NCBI GenBank assembly: GCA_030268105.1
Contig: BSDZ01000004.1
Span: 1,537,001-1,601,000 of the forward strand
Reading direction: 5' to 3'
Length of the DNA: 64,000 nucleotides
Origin: Volvox africanus
Taxonomy: Eukaryota; Chlorophyta; Chlorophyceae; Chlamydomonadales; Volvocaceae
The notes under the pieces were generated by a model, which had not been told where the DNA came from, searched no databases, and saw nothing but the letters and a program-made list of their open reading frames with translations. Below are positions 47,221 to 58,850 of the stretch, piece by piece (the first letter of the stretch is position 1; every line of letters begins with the position of its first letter). A program made the position numbers and the translations under genes.

Positions 47221-50200
47221 GGGACTCCTACCGCCGCAACGGGTCGTTTCGGTTGATCTGGAGCCGCCTAAGCTTTCAAGCAGCCCTACGACTGCGAGTA
47301 CTATCAAGCTCTTCTTCGAGCCATCCGGCCAGCCGGGGTCCGTCGTGCACGGACCCGTCCTCACTGGCCGCCCCGAGCCACTCGGCGCCAGCATTGATGC
47401 CGAGACCGTAAGTGTCACTGTGATTTGCAGTCCCATGTGTAGTACACGTTGTCTCGTCGCGCTCACACGATTATCCAATTGCGTCCAATCATTGCGAGCT
47501 GCACGGTCGCACCAGCTGAGAATATCAGTAATGAATTAGTGGGTTTGGCGCGACGTGACATCTGTAGCCTACACGCAGAAAACCAGCCGATAAAAAGTTA
47601 GTTTAGTGTCCTAAAAACGTTTTGTCCTAGAAAGAGCTAACAACTAACCGTCTTACCGCCGATTAACCGCCCGAAGACTGGGGCACCTACCCCGTCACAC
47701 ACATCGCGGAGAGATGACTGTCAATCTGATGAGCCTACTGTACGGATGCAAATCGTCCAATAGCTCCCTCTCCCTCTTCGATGTTCGTCTCCCCCCCATC
47801 ACACACACATTTTTCAGTTGCGATGTGCCGCCGGTGCTGCTGTATGTGTGACCACCCCTCCTCCCCACCCCTGCTCCCTCCCCCCGACCAGGGCGCCATA
47901 AACTTCGCATTGGTATCTTCATCGTCCACCGCCGTCAGCCTGGTGCTGTTCACGGAGGCGGACCTGGCAGCGGGCCGCTCGTCCTTCGAGGTGCCGCTCA
48001 ACCCATTTGTCAACCGAACCGGCGACGTGTGGCATGTGATGCTGCCGGGCCTACGGGACGACCTGCTGTACGGTGCGTCGTACTATCGCAGTAGTAACAA
48101 CACACAATACATTTTTAAATATTACCCAGAAGATGTGGGGCGGAGCGGCGGGGGAAGGAGGGGGGAGGAAGGGGAGGGCTGAGCCTACTCTCCGGCCACG
48201 ACATACCAAGGACTGCTCGCAAGTGAAGAACCTTCCCCAATATGGCAGTACGATTCGGAAGCCGCACCTCATTTCGTTGTTTAACGACATAACCGATTCA
48301 GGTTACCGCGTCAACGGCTTACATCAGGACACGGATGCGGACAGCCCGGGGCACCGCCATGACGAGGTGGGTCGGTCGGGGGATTCGAACGCCCGTGTGT
48401 GTGTGTATTAGATAATGGGGAGGGGGGGAGACGAATGGGCGAGATCAGGTACTGCGGTTGAGGTGTGTGTGTGTGTGTGTGTGAGGGAGGGAGGGATAGG
48501 GCTTTGGTCGGGTGGGTGGTTTCCTAGGGTTTTGAGAGGGGTGAGATCGGGTTAGAAAGACGAGGTGCCAGAACTATGTTGCGGACCAGATTGGCGGCAG
48601 GGGGGACTGGGACCCCACTATCAGGCGGGGGGAAGATGGGGTGGGTCCGTCGGGTCCTGCAGGTGTACGACAGAAGCATCATGTCCCATACGGTTTTTCA
48701 TGTAGGTAGGTAGGTTCAGGAGGCGGCGGCTCTCCTGTGTTCCGTTTCAAAAGGGCCCTATGCCGTTTGGATGCTCTCTTGAGATTCTTCAGCTACGGGA
48801 GGTTATGCGTTTGCGCCGCGGTTGGTTGGAGGCGGTTGATGAGGTGACGAGTGGGCTCGACATGAGGTTCGGTTCCACCTTGCCACTGGGTGTGTGATGT
48901 TCGGGGGAGGGGGGGGAGGGGTTGGTCTGTGGTGACCACGAAAAATGTGGACGCAGGGGAACGCTTAATCATGTAAGTTGAGGTGGTTATGTTGTGCAAC
49001 TGTTTTTTTGGTTACGGACCTGCACCACGTGCACGACATGCACCAGCACTGGGCCCGACACCCCCCCGGTCCCGACATACCTGCTTCGACCTCTGCCGCC
49101 CTCCCCGGCCTCCCTTACATACACACACGGCAACGTGTCATGTCCTGAAAGCACCCCGACAATCCCCCCTCCCCCGGCCGCCTGCTCGTCCCATATCCTA
49201 ATACGAAAAGAACCGTGTCGTACTGGACCCGTACGCAATCGCCGTACTTGGTCGCCGGCGCTGGGGTCAGCTGGGCCCCAACTTGGCGTACGGCGAGGGG
49301 GGCGTGTTGGGCCTCATGTCCACCTGGCCTCAGGCGGCTGCGGCTGTTCCCGCCAGCGGCCCCCATGTCGCCGCCTTCGACTGGGAGGGCGACCGACCGC
49401 TCAACCTGCCCATGGAGGGGCTGGTCATATACGAGGCGCACGTGAGGGGGTATACGGCGCACGACAGCAGCGGGGTGACAGCACCAGGTACAGAGTACGA
49501 CAAAGGTGTACGGCAGTACTTAACAGATCACAATTATCGTCGCATGTACTACTCTTGACTTGCCACGGTGACACGTTGCCACGGGGGGATGATGGTGGCG
49601 CCCCTCTTTGTCGGACCCTGTCGGTCTGTTGCGATAACACCATCCTGCGTTTTTGTATGCATGACCGTGTCCGTATGTCGGTTTGTACGACATGTACGGC
49701 AGGTACATATGCTGGTATGATTGAGAAGCTGGACCATCTGCAGTCCCTCGGTATCAACGCCATCGAGCTGTTGCCAGTGTTTGAGTTCAACGAACTGGAA
49801 TACTACAGCCAGATTCCTGGATCCAACGAGTACAGGTACGGCATAGTATGACGGTTAAGACGGTTTGATTGTGTTGGCCGGACCATCGTTATGCCCCCCC
49901 TTACTCCTCCGCCCACCCCTCCCATCTGCCCCCGACTCCACCCCCCAGTTTACCACCTCTACAGCGGCAGTATAAGTTCTCGTTGATTCGCCTCCCCCTT
50001 TTGCCCCTCCCGCGCTGCAGGTACAATTTCTGGGGATATTCAACCGTCAACTACTTCAGTCCCATGGGTCGTTACAGCGCGGCCCTGGCGGAGGGTCGGC
50101 ACGTGAGGTCCACCTGCGACGAGTTCAAGAAGTTGGTTAAGGAGTGTCACAAGCGGGGCATAGAGGTACGGAGCGTGGGGAGCGTGTGTGTATGTGTATG

Positions 50201-53200
50201 TCTGTGTTTGAGAGAGAGAAAAGGGGGGAAGGGAGGGGAGATGTCTGAATGGGCCTGTCGCTTTATTCGACTTCACTCAACCACCCCTCCCACACCATCC
50301 CACCCCACATCAGCGGGTTCGTTTCATTCGCCTCCTCCCCCGCCCCCCGGTAACCCCCCCGGTAACCCCCTCTGTCCACAGGTGATTCTCGACGTGGTCT
50401 TCAACCACACGGCGGAGGGCAACGAGCGCGGACCCACCATCTCATTTCGCGGACTGGATAACCGAGTGTACTACATGCTGGCGCCAGGAGGGGAGTACTA
50501 CAATTACAGGTGGGCCCGTGCACGTGTGTGTGTTTGCAACTGTGTGTGTATGTGTATCTTTGTGTGTGTATGTGTGTGTGTGTGAAAGAGAGAGTGAGCG
50601 GACACATGCGGCTGCGCGTGAGCAGGAGGTAAACCCCCTATGGCATCTAACGGAATAGGGCTGTTGGTGTACAGCAGTCTAGGGTACTGGGGCCCTGGCT
50701 CGCGCGCCTGTCTCGTGCGAGAAGAAAGGTGGTGCCGGGTGTGTCTCCCCACCCCTCCCCTCCCCTCCTTTCCCCCTCTTCGTCCCCCTGCCTGTACGGC
50801 AACCTCTTTCCGCCTGCAGCGGCTGTGGCAACACTCTCAACTGCAACCAACCTGTTGTACGGCAATTGATTCTGGACTGCCTGCGGTACTGGGTCACCGA
50901 GTACCACGTGGATGGATTCAGGTAGGCAGTTTACAGTTAACCGTTGGCGGTTAGTGCTTGCTCACCACTCGACAAAAGTCATGATGCTACCTCATTAAGC
51001 CTCTGAGTTTCAACCGAGGTTTGAGTCTTCCTACGAGCCGACCTTCCCGGCTCTGAAACCCGAACCCCCAATTCCTACACACCCTCGTCGTACATATTCG
51101 TGTCACCCCTGCAAACCCGCTGCCTCCCTCCTCCCACCCCTTCAGGTTCGACCTGGCGTCCATCCTGACTCGGGCCCCCAGCGCCTGGCACCCGCAGCAG
51201 TACGACGAGGAAACCGGACAGCCCGTAGCCATGTCCAGTGGGGGCGCCATCGTCAGCGCGGAGGGTGCGTGAACGGGATGGGGTTTGCACGGTGGAGGGG
51301 CGAGGGGGGGATGAGGGAGGGATTCACCCGTACATCTTCTGTACACCTTGCGCCCCAGTGTCACCCATTCTTGCAGGGAGGGGATTTGCCGCCCACTTGC
51401 AAATTTATCGCCTACTTCTAGCTCTTTGTACGACCCTGGCGCTGCCGTACCGCGCCATGCTGAGGTCCAACCCGCAGCCGCCCACCACGGCATCATCATT
51501 TCAAATGCTGATTCCGGCCCCCTCTGGCCTCCTCCGTGCGCCTGAGCCACCTTCCCGGGGAATACACAGGTGGTCCTGCACTTGCCCCTACGCCCCCCCT
51601 CCCACCCATACACACGCACCCTCCCCCCCTGCGCCCTGCTTTCCCCTCGCCCCGTCCTAATGCATCCCCACCCCCCAGGCATCATGACGGACGGTGCGGG
51701 CGTCCCGACCGGCACCCCCCTTCCCGACCCCCCCCTGGTGGAGGCCATCAGCGAGGACCCGCTGCTCCGAAACACGAAACTGATTGCGGAGGCCTGGGAC
51801 TGCGACGGACTCAACCAGGTGGGTGGGGGGTACGGCAGCTGCGGCAGAGGGGAGGGGGGCTGGCCATGTTGAGGCGCAGGAGGGAAGGGCAAGGGGGGGG
51901 GCGCAGGTGGGTGGGGCCGGGGGAAGATGTGGGGGCCGAGTTTGAACGGGAGGGGGGGGATTCGGCCGGGCCGGGATGAGGTGCGGTTCCTTCATTGTAC
52001 GACACGTGCCCTCCCCCCTCCCATCAAAGTTATTACGCGGTGCCTTTCGCCGCCACCAGCAGCAGCAGCAAGGTCAATAGGCCAATAGTGAACTTTATTA
52101 CGGATTCTATTGCCGTATTTCCTGCTGCTATTTCCGGTGGCCTTGGCGGCTACCTGGTTTACGTTCCAACGTTTTCACCACCTCCACCTTTTTGGAGGGA
52201 GCTCCACGTCGTCCTCTTTCTTCCATCGCGGCTAGTCATGCTTAACAACAGCATCTACAGCGGTACTATGCCTCATGTACTCGACGTCTTCCCCCCTCCT
52301 CTCCCCCCTCTCCCCTCCTCTCCCCTCCCCCTCCCCCCCGTCCGGGTGTCAGGTCGGTGCCTTCCCCCACTACGGCGGCCGCTGGTCGGAGTGGAATGGG
52401 AAGTATCGCGACGTCGTTCGCAACTTCATTAAGGGCACGGACGGCCCGTGGGCGGGAGACTTCGCATCCGCCGTGTGCGGCTCACCCAACATATACGCCA
52501 ACACGCAGCCCCACGAGAGCGACTGGTGGGGGTATGCGGGGGTTCGGGTGGGGGGAGGGAGAAGGACGGGCCAGGGGAGAGGGGGACCCAGGGACTGGGG
52601 TAAGGGGGTGCGCGGGTAGCAGACCAAACGTGAAGAACAGACGGATGGTTATGGACGAATAATGAGCGCGGGGGGGGGGAAGAAATTGGGGGCGGGTAAT
52701 GTGGCCGGGGTTGCGAAGTGCGTGTGTGTATGTACTGCATGTCCGTTTCGAGACACTGGTGTCATGTGGTCTCATGTCGTGATGGCAGGTGGGGCAACAA
52801 TGGCGGGCGGCAGTGGCGGGGCGGTCGAGGGCCCTCCGCCTCCATCAACTTCGTGACGGCGCACGACGGATTCACATTGGCTGACGTGGTGGGTGGTGGG
52901 GGTTGGGGGTTGGGGGGAGAAAGGGGTTTGAGGGGGATTGGAAGGAAAGAGGCGGGAAAAGCGAGAATGTGCAACCGACCTGGGAGAAAGCTGTGCCGTA
53001 CCATAATCTGGCTGGCAAGGAGGAGTAGCAATTTAACGACCATATTGAACTACATTTTGTCGTACAAAGGACCCCTTCATGGCACGATTGCCAAAGTCAG
53101 TCGTGCGCGTGTTTGTCGTATGATGTGTTTTACTAATCGTTCGTCGCGATGTGATTCCGCACGACTCGGCCGTCATGCCCATGATGCTCAACCGTTGGCC

Positions 53201-56200
53201 GTCCTCCCACATACACACACGCACACAAGGGGATGTGAACGCAACATGAGTCTTGACTGATATGGTACGACATTGGGGGGAGCCATGTCACCGTTCTCCC
53301 TCCCGGGGGGCCAAGGGGATTACCACCAGGTAATGCAGCGTGCTCAGGAGGGGGGTATTAAATTGCATCCTTTACTCGGCCGTATATCGACAGGTGTCGT
53401 ACAATAACAAACACAACGAGGCTAACGGTGAAGATAACCGCGACGGCGAGGCGCACAACAACTCCTGGAATTGCGGGGAGGAGGGCCCCAGCGGCAAGTG
53501 GGAGGTTAATGTGAGTGCCCGGGAGGGGGGAAGGGGGAGGGGAGGGGAGGGGGTATTGGATATCCATTGAATATGGATTAGATGGAAATGTTCCAACAGG
53601 CCTTATGAACGTGTTGTCATGTCCCTCCTCCTAGCCTTCGCTTCTCCCCCCTCCCCCACTGCGGCTAGTGAAGCTTCACAGCAGCCTCTACGGCGGGTTC
53701 ATGTCTCGTTCATTTGTCGTACCGACTCCGAGTAACACGTCTTTCACTTGGCCGCCATCAATAAGGCCGATAGTACACATAATTACGTAATCAATTAAAC
53801 CCTAAAACCGTATAATTACATAATTAAACATAATTACACATAATCTGTTCTTTTTACTGCTTTAATTCGGTGGCCTTGACGACTACCTGTTTAGTTAACA
53901 ACACAGCTCGTTTGACGGCGTCACCCATCATCCGACCTTCATGGTGGTTAGTCCTCGTTCGTTCAGTACCAGCACCAGAGGGTTCGCTTTATTCCCACCC
54001 ACCCACACCCCGGTACCCCCCCCCCGGTACCCCCCTTCCCATCCCTGTAGCGCCTTCGCCAGCGGCAGATGCGCAACCTGTCCGCCGCGCTGCTGCTGTC
54101 GTGCGGTGTTCCCATGATCACGATGGGGGACGAGTACGGCCACAGCAAGGGGGGGAATAACAACACCTACTGCCACGACTCGGACCTCAACTACGTAAGG
54201 TGAGAAGCACTCGAGGGAGGGCAGGGCGCAGGGTGGCCAGGGGTTCACGTATCCAGCCAGGGCAGTAGATATAACCCACGTCGCATCCGTACCCCTCCAC
54301 AAACCCCCTCCCGACGTCCCTTCCCCTTTTCCCCCCTTCCCGGCGTCCATTTCCCCCCCTTCCCCCCCCTCCTCCTCTCCCCCCCTCTCCCCCTTTGCCC
54401 AGGTGGGACCAGCTGGCCGCCGACCCGAGTGGCTTCCACCGCTTCATCCGTCTCCTAATCAACTTCCGCCGGGCCACCCCGGCGCTACAGCGGACCACGT
54501 ACGTCACGGAAAAGGACATCCAGTGGCATGGAGAGGTGGGGCCTGCATGGGCGGAAGCGGGGGGGGGGGCAGGGTGGGAGGACATAAGGCCCGTATTTCT
54601 CGGGAGGTGTTGCTTATTAATTCTGTTGCATTCACTTTCGCCACCTCCACCTTACTAACATCATAGGCGGTGTCACTCGCCCGCACATAGTAGAAATGGC
54701 AATTAACGGCTCTGGCGTCAGGGATACAGTCAGGGTATTAAAAGTAGGCATCAATACGGTTATCCGTATTTTAAAAAAATCTGGCGTTAAAAACAGTAAA
54801 TCATTCTATCAGCACGTGATTGGGTTAAGCGTTATAAAGAGGAGGGGGATTACTCATCGAAGCAAGGAGTTGGTTGTGGACGAGCCATAAGATTCACGGA
54901 TAAGGATAAAATTTTAGATCCAAGAGACCTATGGCACAAACAGCTCAAGAATTAGGTATTAGAAGAACTACTCTGTATACTTGGGTAGATAAATATTCTA
55001 AACCCCAGGAATCAATGATGCATCTCAATATCATAATTTATATAATACTTAGCAGTTGTGAATTCATTTTCTCTCCTCTCTCTTTCTCTGGTGTCCCCCC
55101 CCTTCCCCCCCTGGAACACACACACCTCCCGCTCACAGCTGCCCCACCAGCCAGACTGGAGCGACACCAGCCGCCTGGTGGCCTTCACGCTGTCGGACGG
55201 CAAGGGCGGCGGTTTGTACGTCGCCTTCAACACCAGCCACATGCCCCGGCTATTGCGGATGCCCGTGTGGGCGGGCCGGGTTTGGCAGCCGCTCGTCGAC
55301 ACCAGCAAGGTGGGGGGGGGGCCAAAGGCGCCACAGGGATGGGAAGGAGGGTACCGGGGGGGGGGTACCGGGGGGGGTGGGAATAAAGCGAACCCTCTGG
55401 TGCTGGTACTGAACGAACGAGGACTAACCCCCATGAAGGTCGGATGATGGGTGACGCCGTCAAACGAGCTGTGTTGTTAACTAAACAGGTAGTCGTCAAG
55501 GCCACGGTAATTAAAGCGGTACGAAGAAGAAGACACGCCGTAATGATGTGTGCGGGGGCACTGGGGGGAGACGGGGGCCCGGGGAATTGCTGCTGGTGGT
55601 CGGTTTGGGGAGGGATATGGGGTAAGGCATCGTGGTCATGTGGGGTGTTTATCACTGCTGGAAAACCCTGTGTGTGTGAGGGGGGGAGGTTATGTGGAAT
55701 ACTATGGGAGTAGTCGGGGGGGGATGCGGGGGGAGGGAGTGTGGGCTCAGAATTGAAACTGAGTGCGAGGGGCAGTGTGCATGTACGGCATCTGACCATC
55801 ATCACCATGTATGTGTGTATTTTGAGATGACATGTTCCCCATCTCGTGTGCTTGTGGTTGAGGTGTCCCGATGGCACCTGTCCTGATGGCACCGCTGATA
55901 ATACGGCGTGTTTTTCCAATCCGTCGTACACAGGTGGCGCCGTACGACTTTCTGGCTGCTGACAGCTTGCTGAGTGTTGATGACGTAACGGCGGCGCGGC
56001 GCTCGCTGGCCATGTGGACCGCCGATCACATGTATCCGGTCCTCCCCTGGAGCTGCATCGTGCTGGTATCAGCGCCGGAAGACCCCACAGCCACAAGTAT
56101 GATTCGGTGCGTGTGTCGGTTTTGGGGGAGGGGAGGTTTTCTGCCGTACACGCGGGTATTGAGGACTGAATTGGGGGTTGTTAACAGTCGAGCGGGCGGA

Positions 56201-57464
56201 GAGGGGGGAAGAGAGGGGGAAGGGGCGGAGAGGGGGGAAGAGAGGGGGAAGGGGCGGTGAGGGGGGAAGGGGGGAGAGGGGGGAAGGGGGGGAGGGGGGA
56301 GGGAGGGGGGGAGGGGGGAGGGAGGCACCTCGTGACAAGTGCTTTGGCTGATGGTAGCAGGTGATCTTGTATCGGGCCGACTGTCGTACGATACGAACTG
56401 CACAGCGCGAAAACGTCTAGCCCTAGGCCCCCGCCATATCATCTCTTGGCAAGTCGTGTCTCAACCCGCCCCCCGCTTTCCCCCCCCCCCCCGGTACGGC
56501 ACTGCGCAGGCGCACTGCCGCCCAGTCCGCTAGCAGCCGCTCCCAACCCTCTAGCGGCGACGTAGGGCCCAAGAATCCAATGTCCTGGGCCACAAACCTC
56601 ATCAGCAGCCAGGTACGGCAACTCGCAGGGGAGGTCGTTGTGACGTGCCGCTTGTCGTAGTTGTGCTTGTCGTGATGGGTAGTGAGTCGGGCACTGATGA
56701 CCAGTGGGCGGGCAGGCCAATCTGGGCTCCTGGTTTCGGAGCTGCTGGGGCCGGGCCGGGGAAACGGATACTGAACCGCATTCGGTAGGGCACTGTTCGG
56801 CTCCACGGGGGGGTTGCCGTACCGGGAATTGAAATCCTTTAAACCGGAAATTGGTGGCGACGTACATGTGTGTGTATGTGTGTTAGGGGCAAGATGGTCG
56901 TAGGACTGTGGTCTGTGGACTTTTGGTTTTATCCTCTGCCTTGTCCCCTACCTGACACCCAAACCCGTATAAGGCCTCACGAAGGACCCCACCCTCCCCC
57001 AGGAAGGCCTTATCATGCTGAACACCGGACACCCCCCTCCCCTCCCCTCCCGGCAGCCGCCTCCACCTCCCGGGCCGCAGCGACCAGGGACACCCAACCA
57101 CTACGGAAGGGCGGAACACGGGACGTACGGCAAGATGTCGACGGTGTCGTACAATGACTCCAACGGGTCCGCATCGTCGTCGCCATTGACGTCGGGGCGC
57201 TCGTTCGCCGCCGCTGTCTCCTCCACCCCCCGTCGTCAGTCCGCTCCCCAACCCACACGCGCTAACTGGCGAACCGTTTTGCAAGAGGCGTCGGAGGCGG
57301 CGGCGGCCGCGCTGGGGTCGACGTCGCCGCCAAGGGACACCGGCGGTGCCGCGGCGGCGGCGGCGACCGCTTCTGCCGAGCTGTCCCTCGCCGAGCAGGC
57401 TGCGCTGACACAAGCTCTGAGCGAGAACTCGGAGCTGCGCCGCCGCCTCGGACTAAACCGTTAG
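47221..57464 (+). CDS. ISA1: ISA1-type isoamylase (starch-debranching enzyme, GH13) with C-terminal extension; 20 exons resolved
   Basis: Exons: 47221-47407, 47892-48072, 48302-48366, 49211-49487, 49703-49835, 50021-50165, 50382-50509, 50820-50921, 51146-51264, 51679-51818, 52353-52525, 52789-52888, 53394-53510, 54051-54199, 54403-54535, 55139-55309, 55934-56096, 56361-56385, 56510-56612, 57003-57464; all phases match. This gives 1,023 residues without the missing transit-peptide exon(s). The enzyme hydrolyses alpha-1,6 branches during amylopectin trimming in the plastid. A CBM48-like N-terminus ([10 protein letters not shown]) precedes the GH13 barrel: region I DVVFNH, nucleophile Asp in [11 protein letters not shown], acid/base Glu in [11 protein letters not shown], third Asp in [17 protein letters not shown]...[14 protein letters not shown] is the ISA1 rather than ISA3 signature. 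The normal end would be near [10 protein letters not shown]; about 195 further residues follow (see findings). Confidence 0.92.
48459..48482. repeat. (GT)n microsatellite
   Basis: In the isoamylase intron 48367-49210, in a G-rich context. Confidence 0.85.
52025..52286 (+). repeat. Dispersed intronic repeat, copy B (262 bp)
   Basis: Partner of 33457-33720, with only scattered substitutions and a small indel in the CAG run. It sits in the intron 51819-52352, again directly before the polypyrimidine tract and CAG acceptor. Confidence 0.9.
53655..53720 (+). repeat. Degenerate copy of the dispersed intronic repeat
   Basis: GCGGCTAGTGAAGCTTCACA and the following bases align with the 3' quarter of copies A and B at roughly 70-75% identity by eye. 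Confidence 0.5.
53859..54047 (+). repeat. Inverted repeat arm 1, around the acceptor of isoamylase exon 54051
   Basis: About 185 bp, reverse-complementary to 55334-55518 with few mismatches. It includes the polypyrimidine tract just before the TAG acceptor at 54050. Its start (GGTGGCCTTGACGACTACCTG) resembles part of the dispersed intronic repeat, so the two may share an origin. Confidence 0.88.
54660..55030 (+). mobile_element. Bacterial insertion-sequence transposase remnants inside an intron
   Basis: An AT-rich block in the isoamylase intron 54536-55138. Frame 54666-54800 reads [20 protein letters not shown] and then [16 protein letters not shown]. This matches the helix-turn-helix region of IS1-family InsA (MAMNGVGCRATARI..GVGLNTI). 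About 54805-54925, in another frame, gives [19 protein letters not shown] and a broken RFTDKDKI. Frame 54931-55015 reads [20 protein letters not shown], typical of the IS3-family OrfA helix-turn-helix. None is full length, and the frames are interrupted. No terminal inverted repeats were recognised. Confidence 0.72.
55334..55518 (-). repeat. Inverted repeat arm 2, just after the donor of isoamylase exon 55139-55309
   Basis: Reverse complement of 53859-54047, including the GGTACC/poly-C tract and the TTTAGTTAACAACACAGCTC segment. Confidence 0.88.
56195..56330. repeat. G-rich purine tract with a ~29-bp tandem unit
   Basis: GAGGGGGGAAGAGAGGGGGA and following bases repeat at least twice and then degenerate into G runs. 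It lies in the intron 56097-56360 of the isoamylase gene and could form G-quadruplexes in the sense transcript. Confidence 0.8.
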
Positions 57465-58136
57465 GATTGACGGTGACCGTTGAGATGACCGTTGCGGCAG
57501 GTGAGGCTGGGGAAGCAAGGCCTTGAAAGGGGAGAGGCACGACAGCGTTATTTTGCTGGCGGCGCAGATGGGAGTTCGGGGGTTGGTTGGAGGTTTTTGA
57601 AGTTATGTATCCGTGCCGGTAACCGTTGCCTAACGCAACGGAAAAGGCGCTCTAGGAGAGTTTCGGAGCGCACCTCGGCGTCAGCTTCGTAATATGAAGC
57701 CACCCATTAAGACTGCCTTCAAGTTTTTAACTTTACTATATGCCGTAATTTCAGCAGTTGTTATTTCAAGTATTGCGGTCGTTGAATGACCGTTGGCATT
57801 TGATTCAAAGCCTTATCTTCTTGACGGTTATCGTTAATTTGTGTGACGTTAGGTTTCACAACCGCTATCTTACGAATGCGACTGAGACTGAGAGAGAGGT
57901 ATAAGTCGCAGTGCGGGAGGAAGGCGCTGCTACGTTCAGGTGTCTTGTTTGGTGGTGTGACGGGGTCGGGGGATGACGGTGCGTGTGTGTGTGTGTGGCT
58001 TTAGTAATGGAGGCAGAGGAGCCTCATCGCGTCGAGATGGTCACCGGCCTACCGACCCCCCTCCCCCTGTGGTGGTGGGAAGTGAGAGGGCGTTTCAACA
58101 GCATCAGCATTCGCAGTAAGAAAAGCGAAGGAGAGG
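57465..58136. other. Downstream of the isoamylase, no gene seen
   Basis: No TGTAA was seen close after the stop at 57464; the first I noted is at 58702-58706. No recognisable coding region. Confidence 0.4.
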
Positions 58137-58850
58137 ATGGGGTTTGGCGTTCTATTTGGTAACATGGGTATGGGTATGGGTATGGGGGAGAGAGGGAGCT
58201 ATGAGCGGACGGGACCCCCCCTGGAGGTCCTGGTTCAGGGGCGGCAGTCCTTCATGTGGGGGCTGGAGGCGCCTTCGGGCACACGGCGGGTGGGGGGGTG
58301 TGATTGCGAGAGAGCGTTGTTTTTTGGTTTTGCGTGTGTCGTGTGTGTGTGTGTTTTAGTATGTGTTTAGGTCGTGTTCTGGGAAGGGAGAAGGGGGAAG
58401 ATCGACGAGAGCGTTTGGAAGTTGTTGTTGTTGATGGTTGCTGGTGGTGGTGGTGGTGGTGGTGGTGGTGGTGGTGGTGGTGGTGGTGGTGGTGGTGGTG
58501 GTGGTGGTGGTGGTGGTGGCGGCGGGGGAGGGGGGGTGCGCTACGAAAGCCGGAAAGGGGCTGTTGCCTGGCGGCGGGTGGTCGTGGAGGGTCCGGTAGA
58601 ATTTCGTTTGCCGTACAACTACCTGGATGCACCGACCAACGGCCCTCCCGGCACTGCGGGTCCTGCGACCATCTTCTCGTGTGTGTGTGTGTGTGTGTAT
58701 GTGTAACGGGGGAGGAGAGGGGGGGAAGAGCACGTCCGTACGAATGTGTATCTCATCTACATAATGGCGATGACCACGACGAGTCGGACTTGGGCACCTT
58801 GCTGAAGACGGGGAAGGGGGTGACTGACCCAGTTGTGTGTGCGAAATAGA
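58137..58850 (+). CDS. Possible coding exons of unknown gene
   Basis: Two stretches look coding: about 58215-58290 (PPLEVLVQGRQSFMWGLEA) and about 58537-58680 (VRYESRKGAVAWRRVVVEG, then PVEFRLPYNYLDAP). A third, about 58741-58849, reads DDHDESDLGTLLKTGKG. I could not settle donors and acceptors, and no domain is recognised. The long open frame across 58304-58849 is inflated by the (TGG)n repeat. Confidence 0.3.
58442..58519. repeat. (TGG)26 trinucleotide repeat
   Basis: 26 perfect copies. Open in all three plus frames as poly-Trp, poly-Gly or poly-Val, so it creates spurious ORFs. Confidence 0.97.

Noticed and set aside
58304..58849. 181-codon ORF with poly-Trp
   Set aside because: Created by the (TGG)26 repeat, which is open in three frames.
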